From Pectinophora gossypiella (Eukaryota; Arthropoda; Insecta; Lepidoptera; Gelechiidae), in assembly GCF_024362695.1 (NCBI RefSeq), contig NC_065407.1, positions 17,670,001-17,734,000 of the forward strand: a DNA stretch of 64,000 nucleotides, read 5' to 3'. Under the pieces are notes generated by a model. The model ran no database searches. It saw only the letters and a program-made list of their open reading frames with translations, and was not told the DNA's origin. The position numbers and the translations under genes are program-made. Shown one piece after another: positions 41,600 to 52,900 of this stretch; position 1 is the first letter of the stretch; each line of letters starts with the position of its first letter.

Positions 41600-41770
41600 G
41601 TCCATCGAATGTTGTTGGCAAAGATAAGAGACGCCAGCTGGTGGGGTTGCGAAGGCCTAGGGCTCCGATGCCGGCGCGGGACGCGGGCTAAGCCCCGCGC
41701 CGATAGATTTATTGGCGAACACTGTCGAGTGGACGGGCCGCGCTGGCCGGCTCCACCTCCGATATACAAC
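41600..41770. other. GC-rich islet
   Basis: 'gatgccggcgcgggacgcgg' and 'gggccgcgctggccggc' inside AT-rich DNA. Overlapping ORFs on both strands carry no motif. Confidence 0.35.
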
Positions 41771-41833
41771 CTGCATAACTACCTATTATAATATACGGTT
41801 TCTGTAAAAACATTGTTTATTTATTGCTTATTT

Positions 41834-41914
41834 GTCGGATCGAAGCAAATGGAATTCTATAGTCTCTGCTTACCCCGGTGGGAAATAGGCGTGAGTTTAT
41901 GTATGTATGTATGT
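41834..41914 (+). repeat. Repeat family C3 copy
   Basis: 'ggatcgaagcaaatggaatt', 'ttaccccggtgggaaatagg' and (TATG)n. Confidence 0.75.
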
Positions 41915-41984
41915 TATTTAGTCTAAATGGTCTTCAATGTTTTGCTGTTCAATCTCAGAACTGTACAATTAGGTAAAGAGTTTG

Positions 41985-42190
41985 CAATAAATAGGCCGCC
42001 ATTTGCCATGTACTTAGTTAAGAGACTTTTTGTAATTATTTATTTTTATTTTGGTGCAATAAAGTGTATTTGTATTGTATTGTAAATCTCCACCAACCAG
42101 AGTATGCTCCATACCCCCCCCCCCCTCCACCCCGGTTGATTGAGGGGAGGCCTGTGCCCAGCAGTGGGACGTATATAGGCAGTTTATGTT
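41985..42190 (+). repeat. LINE 3' ends, two fragments
   Basis: The first ends 'ggtgcaataaagtgtatttg'. The second has 'gaggggaggcctgtgcccag', 'cagtgggacgtatataggc', the RTE-like tail seen reversed at 56,865-56,925. An 11-C run lies between them. Confidence 0.55.
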
Positions 42191-42619
42191 ATATATTGTA
42201 AATAGAAAGAGAAATAGTTTGAAAAATTGGCAAAGTTCTGTATGACAGCCTTATTTGGTTCAAATTCCGGTTACAAATTACAAATTTAATTATTATTTTG
42301 TATTTGCAATGACTTAGGTATGTGTATATTATTATTTGTGTTTTCAGCTACAATTAAAATAATTATAAATGATTATACATACTTATAATATAATATTTAC
42401 GATTTCAATGGTTTTATTTTCAGCAATGATTTTACACAAGGTGTTACTTAACGGGAACACAGCGTTTTGATGAGTTACACTGTCACTTTAAAGGAAAAAA
42501 AAATGTGGCATTGAGTAACAGTATTACTAATCGGTAATTTTTTTACCAATGGGTAACAGTGTTACACAAAATGGTGTGACTCAACGGGATTAAAGGAATT
42601 CGACTTATGAGTTTGCGAA

Positions 42620-42685
42620 GAATAGGTGCACTATACACCTCTGCCTACCCCTTCGCCGATACAGGCGCGCTGCTATGTTATATTG
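42620..42685 (+). repeat. SINE family C1 3' end
   Basis: 'tatacacctctgcctacccc' and 'ttcgccgatacaggcgcg'. Confidence 0.65.
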
Positions 42686-42689
42686 GTTT

Positions 42690-43900
42690 GGAATATAGAG
42701 ACCAGAAAACAGCAGCCCCATGGCACCATGTGTATAGTTGTATGAAAGCTATGTGAACTGGATACATTTCTGTTGGCGGCGCGACTGTGGTCAACTGTGA
42801 TCGCGCCCTGGTGAAACATGGTCTTTAGACACCCAAGATGCATACATCGCTCTATAGATAATTCATCTAGCTGTAGGGTGCAGTACACAAGTACTTCCAG
42901 TCGATTTCATTATTTGTTATTTGTCGTACGTTTAGGTATTTCGTTCATACAAAGATTCGGTTTGCTTATTTAGTTTCGCTCCGTAGCGAATGTTTGCAAG
43001 CCGTCTCGTAGCGGTGTCAAGCCGAATGCATTGATATTCAAGCCGCACCTGGACACACTATGCTAAGCTTGACTACGGCTCTCCTGCAATGGTAAGAGGA
43101 TTGTAATATAATTATCTCAGTACATTCCTCGTTTTGACTACATGTTAGAAAAGTTAACGTATTCATTTAATAGTTTATGGTACACGGGATAAAACAGAGA
43201 TACAAATAGATTACACACAAAGATGGATAAACGATTTAACTTAATTCTAGAAGAAATCTCTTCCAACAACCCGCCGGGAAGCAGATAAAACTTTAATAAC
43301 TTTATAAATACTTATAAGAGTACTTAATGTTCATGCAAGTTATGTACTTAGTAAGTTTTATGGTCACATTGACGATTGTGGAGGACACAATATCAGTGGC
43401 TTAATATTACTGATTATTTGAAATGACTTAGTCAAAATTTTATTTCGGCCGGAGGAGATATCGAAATCATTGGATAGTGAGTGTGAAGCAGTAATTACTA
43501 TTTTAACATGTCGGTTGCAGGTTCTTATCTCGCAGTACGACTGCCGACTCATGTAGTGATTAATATAATATAAATAAGCAGATACAATTCAGGAAGAAAA
43601 CTGACAAAGTTTTTTTTTTTTATTGTTTGAGGAGTGACAAACATCGTTTGTTTTTGTTATATTCTTTTCTATTGCATGCGGTGCTCACCTTTAATTAGTT
43701 ACGCAATTAGTTTTAAGTCTTTTGAAATGTACATGGAATAATGCAGACATACCAATAAACCGTCTTGGGTTTGTCCTGGCATTGTTTTAGAAATTGTTTT
43801 ACTTACTATTTTTAAACAGTGATGTGTTTTATTTCAACAGTATTTCTTTTAATTTATTATTTATTTCCATTTTTATTAATTATAATACACTACACTACTA
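42690..43900. other. Spacer, no gene seen
   Basis: No supported ORF. A short GC-balanced stretch at 42,960-43,090 has no motif. Confidence 0.4.
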
Positions 43901-43905
43901 TAATA

Positions 43906-43954
43906 TACTACAATAATTAATGTATTTATGTGTATTAAATTAATTATTGTAGTA
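43906..43954. other. Perfect 16-bp hairpin
   Basis: TACTACAATAATTAAT and ATTAATTATTGTAGTA pair perfectly around a 17-base loop. It is AT-rich; function unknown. Confidence 0.7.
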
Positions 43955-43959
43955 ACTGC

Positions 43960-45110
43960 TGGTGTGCCAAATAAAATAAAATAAAGTATTCCCAGCCCCC
44001 TCAAAACTCGGGCGCATAATATTATAAGGTTTTAAACCGAGCGGGTTCGTGCAGTAAATCGACATGATCTTGAGTTACGTGCTGGCGACACGGGAACACT
44101 CTTACTCTGTAATATTACATACTGTATAGCTATAACATATCGCTTATTTAGCACCCCACTGATCTACGATGCATTGGTCTTGCGCTTAGAAAGTGGAAGG
44201 GTGTTGTCGGTAATACTAAGATTTATGTTCTTCTTTTTATAGATAAGTACACCAGAATATAAAGGACTTATGCATTCCTTTTGTTGTTGGTGTAAACAAC
44301 CTGAAGAATAAAAGGTAACACACACTGGTCTGCACTCTAAATATCACACTTTTAAAATGATTATAACTTCAAATGTCTTTAAATGTCAATGTAGTCATGA
44401 AAAATAGTACCTCCTACACAGTTTAAATCATCTGAAAAAATAGATGAGGCTTAAGTAAGTAAATAAATGCCCAAAGAAAGCTAATTACATTATTTAGAAT
44501 AGAATAGAATAGAAACTTTATTTGCGTCAAACAAAAAACAATACGACGTACGTTACGTATATAATTGTTTTTTTTTAATCGCTAACTTCTATAGTTTAAA
44601 AAAATAACTTACAGTGTAGTATTTATGTAGTTTTACAGATCAGTGTATAATTTCAATGTTATAATAATAGATTTTGTAGATTTTCAATCAATCTATAATT
44701 CTTTATTGCACAAAGACATAAGTAAAGGACGTGTACAAACGAATAAAACGAAACGAATAGATTTTTCTCAATCAACATTCAGTACTCGATCGGAGAGTGT
44801 TCTTAGGACTCTCATGGAATATAATATATTCATATAAAATAGTAGAAGTGTAAAAAATAGATTAAAGAAAGAGCCTACTTACATAATTCTAGATCGTAGT
44901 CAGCAGTACCTTTAAAAAAACATATACGTATAACATTTTTTTTCTTAATCCAATTTTGAGTGAACCAAAATCCCTATAAGTATGCATAAAAAAATAAAAT
45001 AATGTCCCCTTTATAAGGAAACCCTATACATTACTCAGGAATTACATTTTCCTGTAATGTAGCGTGTTATGACGTCAGATCTGCTGATGACTTCCATTCG
45101 AATCGAACTG
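43960..45110. other. AT-rich spacer, no gene seen
   Basis: Contains a (GAATA)n-start LINE-like tail near 44,499-44,530 ('atagaaactttatttgcg'). Otherwise featureless. Confidence 0.4.
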
Positions 45111-45143
45111 ATTACTGGGTGAGGAGGGGAATGCGCGGTGAGT

Positions 45144-45165
45144 GGGGGGAGGGGGGGGGGGGGGG
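45144..45165. repeat. Poly-G run
   Basis: Six G, one A, then 15 G; a possible G-quadruplex and a likely sequencing trouble spot. Confidence 0.8.
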
Positions 45166-46794
45166 TACCAGAGATGGAATTATAATATCATTACACAGAG
45201 TAATGCCCCTCGTAATCCCGCTCACGCCGCAGAACCCAAATATTAATCTGAAAAAATTGGGCATCCGTCAAATTTTGATCACTGTGAAAAGAATTGGCTT
45301 AGGATACGGATCATTCGCTTTGAGAATGGTAAATTTATGGTATATTGTAAAATGTTCCTGTATTTTGTAGCTACATTATTAGGTAAAGGAAGTAGACGTC
45401 AGTTTTTGTATTTACTAATGAAATAATCTAGTTAAAAAGTACGTTCTTATTATATCTTATTATATATTTAAACGGGTATGCGTTTTACAACATTCTGAAA
45501 CTACTTCACTCTGAAACATCACGACTTTAAAACTGGCCGTTCCCTCTGACCCTTGTATTGCCAATAAAGATTGAATAGTTGCCAAATAAACAAGACAGCC
45601 GAAACCAGCGCTTCAAAGTCAGCAGCACCACCCAGAGCAAGCGCCCAGGCGCCCAGCCCACCAGGGAACATTCGCCCAAGCACGCAGGAATTCAAAAACG
45701 CCGCTCTGTACGACCGATTGCGAAATTTAAAAGGGGATTGCTCCAATTCCGTTTCGCCATGCAAGAGCGAGCAAACTTATTAGCCAGTGCTGATCTTCCT
45801 TTACTTTTTGCACGTGATCGGCCAGAGATTGATTGGATGGAGCGTGATTGGCGCCCCCGTGACTCATTTTTAAAGTCATCGCTTCCATTCCGGTTTTTTA
45901 CCTTTTACCACGTCGATGGCGAAATGAAAACACCGTGTTATATGGGTGAGCGCTGGAGTCGCGAGTTGTTTGGTTGTTTCGGCCACTCAGGGTACATACG
46001 TAACATCACACCTACTTCCCACCGGGAGGGGCAGAGCCCACGAAATTCCTGACATATCACTTTCGCAAATTCCGCTCTCTTCAAATTTTATAACTTACCT
46101 GGTAACATGGATGTGTATAGGTAATATTATTTGACCAATGCTTAAATGCCTAATATATTATATTAGACGCATAACGTCTCGAATTGTTAATTATATTAAT
46201 ATTATTTTGTTTATAAATATTGTAACAAGATTAATTTTGACAATTTTAATGATAACATAAATAAATAAATTAATAAACAAATATTATAATATAGTAAATT
46301 ATGAAAATGCAAGACTAAAAGTACCTACTATTATCAATTACTTACAATTTCTTATTATTGAAAATCTTATGAATCTAGCAGCTTTCCTAACGCGACTTCG
46401 TCTGTCTAAATTCGATTTGAAAAAAAAAACTGTAATATTTAAGTCATAAAAAAGGAGTGTAAACCATAGACCATTTTGCGTGCTTCGTGTACGTATACTG
46501 TTACCACGTTGTAAATCGCCAACTTCACAATATTCCTTTTAAACTTGCCAACATCTTCATATGCTCAGCGTTTGGTAAAATCCTGTAAGAACAAAACGCA
46601 CACGTCTGAGCCAACAACATTAGAATAATTGATTAACTAAACGCAAAGAGAAATAATCACGATTCAGCGTTTTATCAACTAAGGCGTAACCTACACACTT
46701 TGGTCATTTGTTATATTCAGATTTGCAGATAATATGAAAGAAGGAAAAGTACTTAACTGTTTTACTGCGAGTTTGGAGTAGAAACATTTTTACT

Positions 46795-46935
46795 ATGGAT
46801 TATTATTTATAGACAGCGATACGGCTCACTACACCTAGCACGTTGGTCTAACAGAAAGCTCGGTGAACTGTGGGTACTCAGTTCATCTTACAATGGATGC
46901 AGCTCTGATTAACCCAATTCAAAATTATGTTATAT
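46795..46935 (+). repeat. SINE family C2 fragment
   Basis: 'agcacgttggtctaacaga', 'gctcggtgaactgtggg' and 'atgcagctctgattaaccc'. Confidence 0.6.
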
Positions 46936-46939
46936 TCTA

Positions 46940-48255
46940 CAGTCGAAAGTCAAAATAGAATACTGCAAAAAAGTTGCATTCGTTTTTAAAATAAAATAGT
47001 AGTTTAAGGTTAAGTACCCTTAAATAACCTGCAAGAAGTTAAATCAATCCGCTCCGAGATAGTCTTTGAAAATCCTCAAGTCTTTTAAAAACGATATCGA
47101 ATATAGACTTCCTATTTCATCCTGTGTCTAAAGCATGAAACTGCCCTAAGACTCAGCCGTGCCAGGAAAAATGATTTATAAAAGCTCGCTTCTGTACCTT
47201 CATCTCTTTCCTTCCTACAGGAACCGTATATCGCCGTCTCTGTCTTTTCGAGTCCAATTTCACAGGCTGGTGGATGCTTCTATAGACCTCCGTAGTAATG
47301 CCTCTATTGATTAAGAAGGTTGAATATTCATTCAATTACATGCCGCTGAGGTTTTCTGATGAAGCATCCCTGTTAGTTTACCGGTTTAAAGGGATTTGCC
47401 TTTACAATTTCACAGCGAGCGTGTTTCACGGCTTTATTTTTTAGTTGCGCAGGGCTTCGATACCGGGAAATTGTTTCCTATGTTGAACATGATGTATATT
47501 TGAAATTGAGTGTAATGGCGCCCCCTGGGCAATGTGCGAAAATCCTTTCACCACGACGAGAACGGTTGGTCCAATTCCAAAAATATGATGAAAATATCGA
47601 TAGCATTTTGGGCTCCTATCCTGTTACCAGCACCATAAATAAATGATAAACCTTCGACACTACGAAGGAGAATCAGAAGTGTAGCAGCATGACAGACTGT
47701 CCTCTACAGCCCCATCAACAATGATTATGGAAGACCTATCTAATTATATCTAACTTAGCCTCTATTTTTTAACGTTAAGTATAGTCAGCCACAAAACGGT
47801 AGACGTAACAACAACTCAGAACAGTATTTACTCTGAAGGATAAATAAATGTTCTCATTTCATCTCTGCCAATACTTCGCGAGAACGCGGCACCATTTCCA
47901 ATACTCATAACAGATCTTCGTAATAAACAGTTCCATCAGCGAAAGACAAACAAAATATTCATAGGTCCGCGATAAAAATAGCGGGAGAAGAGAGGTAGCG
48001 AGTTCCGTACAATCCATCGGTATAATGGAGCTGTTAAAGACAATATGCGAGGAAACATATTGGATGCAGCTCGGAGGATGTGAAAGCGAGCGGAGACGAC
48101 GCCGTCGAGCGGGGGGCACACCGAGCGCGGACCTTTATTTGCAACCATTTGTTATATCTGTTATAAACGACTATATTTCCAACAGTGGTAGCAACAGGTA
48201 CAGCCTTGTAAGGGCACATATTCAAAACCCAGCACGCACCTAAACTAATGATTTT
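46940..48255. other. Spacer, no gene seen
   Basis: No supported gene. ORFs at 47,153-47,335 and 47,859-48,243 overlap in several frames around a GC-rich patch at 48,060-48,135 and carry no motif. Confidence 0.4.
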
Positions 48256-48261
48256 CGTAAT

Positions 48262-48390
48262 TTATAACATAACATAACAAATTAAATACCCTATTGCACA
48301 AACAGGAAAAAACAAATACAAAAACAAAAGAGAAATATAAAGAGTACAATAGGCGGCCTTATTGTTAAGTAGCAATATCTTCCAGCAGGC
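48262..48390 (-). repeat. LINE 3' end, reversed
   Basis: 'ctattgcacaaacaggaaaa' and 'acaataggcggccttattg', as at 35.5 kb. Confidence 0.65.
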
Positions 48391-48404
48391 TTTATGTTTA
48401 GATC

Positions 48405-48625
48405 ATAAATTATTATCACGTGTGAAAGAAAATCAGTGGTGAAAGAAAACATCGTGAGGAAACCCACATTTCCGAGAAATGCGTTTCGAAGGTCTTAACC
48501 AGTTTTGGGCTGGTTTTCCTTTCGCAGGTTGGAAGGTCAGACAGGTAGTCGCTTCTGTAAAAATCGGGCCTGTCAAATCTTTAGGTTAAGTAAGCGGACC
48601 CTGTGAAATATGGATAACGATAAGG
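48405..48625 (+). repeat. SINE family B copy, headless
   Basis: 'aacatcgtgaggaaaccc', 'tttcgcaggttggaaggtca' and 'gcggaccctgtgaaat'. The tRNA-like head is missing. Confidence 0.7.
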
Positions 48626-48973
48626 AGATGACGGTAGTCACAGGTACAGCCATCGAATGATGAACTCAGTACCCGCATTTCACGATAATCGGAAGCGGAC
48701 TCAGGTCCAATCAAGTACTGAATGGTGGAAGGAAAGAGCAATTTTCTCGAATCAAATTGAAACTTATTTAACATAATCAGATGGATATTATACGACAATT
48801 CGATACGGATGTGACTCCGTTCTCATAAGTATTCTATTTTTTATTTACTTACCAAAAGTCGTATAGTTTGGATAGAATGACAATCAATCTATTTTTGTAG
48901 AAATGTTTTACGTAAGGATAAGGAGAACATGCGTACAGGAAACGTGCAAAGATAATATGTCGATAAAATAATC

Positions 48974-49283
48974 TCTTCTATCGTGTGGGTTGTGAGGTGT
49001 ATTACCAACCCTATCAACCCTGGTGTCAGCGTTACTATTGAGCCGCCAAAGGCCCCTGCCATGGCTCATGTAATGACTACTTACTTATCAGTAAGTAGTA
49101 ACCGGTAACCGTGACCAACAGTTTAACGTGGCTTCCGAAGCACAGATCATTTTATTTTCGAACAATCAGGTGATCAAACTAGGAACCACAAAGTAATTTT
49201 TGTGATATGTCCCTACCGAGATTTGAACCTGGGACCTCCGGATCGTGTTCCCAACGCTCACCCACTTAACCACGGAGATCGTT
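48974..49283 (-). repeat. SINE family A, full length
   Basis: The best copy of the family: from 'tcttctatcgtgtgggttgt' through 'ttcgaacaatcaggtgatca' to the tRNA-like head (49,283-49,205 on the minus strand). It lies about 700 bp upstream of the serpin start. Confidence 0.85.
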
Positions 49284-49369
49284 GATAAAAAATATATAAT
49301 AAAATAAAATATTAAAGACTAAAATAATAAAAACTAAATATTTTATAACCTTCTACTGTAAGAGATTTT

Positions 49370-49570
49370 ATATCGCGCCCGGTGTGCGCCGGCGGCGACA
49401 GAGCGATAAATCCGTGCTACATCTGGGCAGGGGACCCGTTCAATTTTATTACTATTCTCTCCCGGCGACTTATTTGATTCGCCCGTCAAAGCAGCCAGCT
49501 TCGGTTACATTATCGCGCCTTATCTGCGAGCCTTTGAGATGCTGAGTGCGCCACCGAGCCACCGAGCCAC
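49370..49570. other. GC-rich islet upstream of the serpin gene
   Basis: 'ggtgtgcgccggcggcgac' and 'tctcccggcgacttatttg'. It lies about 400-600 bp before the serpin start codon and is a candidate upstream regulatory region; this is inference from position only. Confidence 0.3.
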
Positions 49571-49982
49571 TCCCGATGGCTCAGAAAAATCTACAAGTTA
49601 CGCGAAGATATAACATGACTTTATTATTGTTTGTTCCTTTTACATCTGGAAGTATAGGTTAGGGTCTAGGTTTTCAGGATCTTATAACCGACCTGTACAT
49701 GGCTTCGTCACACTAGATCGAACTTTTGTAAATTGCCTAATTTCGAACCAGCTTTATAGAGTAGTTATGTTCCATACTTCCTCCAAATGTTTCATGACAA
49801 ATACTGAGTTTAAACACCACCGCGACATTTTTTTAGGTCTTATATATAATATTATGTAAGCCATAAAATAAAACGCAGTAAAAAAGCAAATAAGTATAAT
49901 GCCATACATTCGTTATTACCGCCTCACCGACTTCTAGTATTTTTATACTATTTTAAGTTACTGCCTATATTACATTACTACA

Positions 49983-52900
49983 ATGTTTTCTTTTTTGATA
50001 AACGTGTTCGTGGTTGTATTTTTCGGTAAGATTTTATTTTGCGTACAAAAGTAACAATTCTTTTGTGGTTTATTTTATGTGCTTAGGTTGAAAACAGAGA
50101 TTGAGGTTCTTCGTCTGTCATCAAACGACTACGAAGCAGCACTCTGTTTTTTCTTTACTCTCAAATTCATAATCCAGTAGAATGACGGCCATTTCTCTCG
50201 CGCCACCACGGTCGCTCTACGAACAAAATATATGCAGTTAACACCTTGTCTTGTTGGTTGAGCGACCAACAAGACACATACTATTTATACAACTGCATAC
50301 ATGGTGTCCTAGTCAGATATGGCGTCTATAGTACCCAGTGCAGAGCAGGGGCGTCTATAGTAGCAGCGAATGACGTTATGTTTTTATTAGGCTGAATTCT
50401 GTTAGAATAATAATAGATCTGTTGGATTTACATGATTTGTAGTCGTTACATGAGCCATGTCAGGGGCCTTTGGCGACTCATTAGTAACTCTGACACCAGG
50501 GTTGATGAGGTTAGTACTCCACCTCACAACCCACACGATAGAAGATGTTGGATTTAAAGCAGCGGTAACGGTTACGATAATGTAACAAAATTTTAAAGTG
50601 TACCTGTTACGTTTCAGTTGAAATTGTGGCAACAGAACACCATCAAACCAAACGGTTTACGTTGGATGTTAAGGAGAACCTCAACAACAGAAACCAGCTC
50701 AATGCATCGATTGATCATATTATGGGAATGGTAATTACCATATCACATAAGCTCACAACTATATCCCTTGGGGTAGTCAGAGTACATGGTACTCTTTATC
50801 AAACTTTAAAACTTCGCAAGAAACCATTGTTCTAGCTTATCTTTATAAACCGTCCAGTCTTGGTTCTCGTGATTGAAAGTGCCTATCGCGCCTATTGTCA
50901 CTCTCGCTATGTCCGATTAATAAAAACACACTCCCGAATAACTTCATCGCACGCGTCTGAGTCCGCCACGTCGCCACTGTTAATACGAGGGGAGCGGGGA
51001 ATGAGAATGAAACGCACAACGTATTACTCACAAGATCATCTATTAGTGACTGCCGTAACTGGTCGTGTAGGGCGCAGCGTACACGCAAATGTTAAAGTAC
51101 CTTACATTACTAACAATACGTGGCTGCAATATTCTTTAAAATGGTGGTTAAGATATGCGGCCGATGAGCTGATAACCGATTAGTATCACGATACGATTCA
51201 TCATATCTATTTTGAATAGAGTATCAGGACTGACTTCTGGTCGTCTTATTGCCTCAGCTCAGATCTAGTAGTTAGTGTTCGGCACACGATAGACAAGTCC
51301 GGAGACGATTCCTGATGGGAACATTATTGACATTGTAGGCTGAATCACCTCATTGTCCGAAAGTAAAATTCCAAATTTCGGAATACACCTCAAGCAGCTA
51401 ATATTTACTTAAATAATTAAGTAGGTAAGTGGTCATAATGAGCCATGTCAGGGGGTGCTGGCAGCTGAATGATAACCCTGGTGCCAGTGTTGGTGAGCTA
51501 GATTATCGATTACACAACGCACACGCCAGAAGAAGACTGTTTCAGGACATGCTGATGTTGTACATCGGTATGAACGTGGTGGTTTTGCCGATGGTGGTAC
51601 GGTTCGGGCTGTGCAAGCTGCTGACGGTGGCGACGGGCCCGGCGCGCGACCGCATCTCCCAGCTGCTCGACCCCGACACCAAGCACGTGCCGGAGACTGT
51701 GAGTATCAAGGCGGCATGTCAACCGAGACATGCGAGTCGGTCGAGGCAGGCAGGATAGGGCAGGTAATTTGTTGTGCTGTAACGATGTCAACCTCGTTGG
51801 CGTCGCTCCTGGCGACTAATTTCGCGTCTTGGCTGATCGCTCTGCAATATAGCCAGAACAGACGTTATCATCTATCGAAGTTTGTCTGGAAGAGACCGCT
51901 TTTAGCGATAAGGCCGCTGATCTGCTGATCTTTTGTTGGTTGCCTGGAAGAAATTGCTCTAGAGCAATAAGGCCGCCCAAATTGTACTGTATTCATGTGT
52001 TATGTCTGATTGTTGAAATTCTAGTTCTGTGCAATAAAGTATATTTGATTTGATTTGATTTGATCTGCCCACTTTTAGTTTTCCCTTGTGCTTTTTCTGT
52101 GTTTGATAGTGCAATAAAGTGTTTATTCATTCATTTACGCTAATCATTTTCCCATTGACAGTTGAAGAGCTGCTATTCGAGAGTGCGGGAGGCGCTGGAG
52201 TTCCTGGAGACGTCCGACCTGGTGTTGGTGAACAAGATGTACCTGAACTACTCGCGGGACATCGACCCCAGCTACGAGGCCAACTCCACCACCACTAGCG
52301 GCATCCACGTCGACAAGGTCAGCTTCAACATGCCCGCCTCCGCCACCAACTACATCAACCGCTGGGTGAGTCCTACTACCGTCCGGTCAGGTAAAATTAT
52401 ATACCATCCAAATCTAAAATAAGTAACGGCAAAATACAAACATTAACAGAGAGGACCAAATAAGGTACCTACTTTACTTGGTTGCATGTTAAGTTATGAC
52501 TAGGTATGCAGCCATTTTTTTTTTTTATACCAAGGCTTAAAATGGAGAAGACAGTCACCGTATGATCAGCCCATCTAATATATGAGGACAACATACCATC
52601 GCCTGTACAGTTTTTTTGACGTGATTTATTGTAGATTTGCCGCATATGACATTAACTACTTGGCCAAAAATTCATTGTCACACAACCGTCCAAAGAACAC
52701 AATATCTTTGTCGGTTTTTACGACAAGCCCAGGAGTTCCGAAAGGACTTATGACACTTACCGCGCGTACAAAATAATTAAATATAATTTGTATGTTTTCA
52801 GTTCGAAACAGCGACGTACAGGAGAATCAAAAACATAGTGCTAGACGGTGAAATCACTCGAAAAACATCCATAATGATGCTGAGCGCCGCACATTTTAAG

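Noticed and set aside
45900..45945. Second serpin exon (FYHVDGEMKTPCYM looks like the F..DG...V.MM motif)
   Set aside because: No other serpin segment is nearby, and the following sequence matches a reversed repeat tail; likely chance.
51429..51545. N-terminal extension of serpin exon 3
   Set aside because: This part of the open frame is SINE family A sequence, and a TTTCAG acceptor lies at the border.
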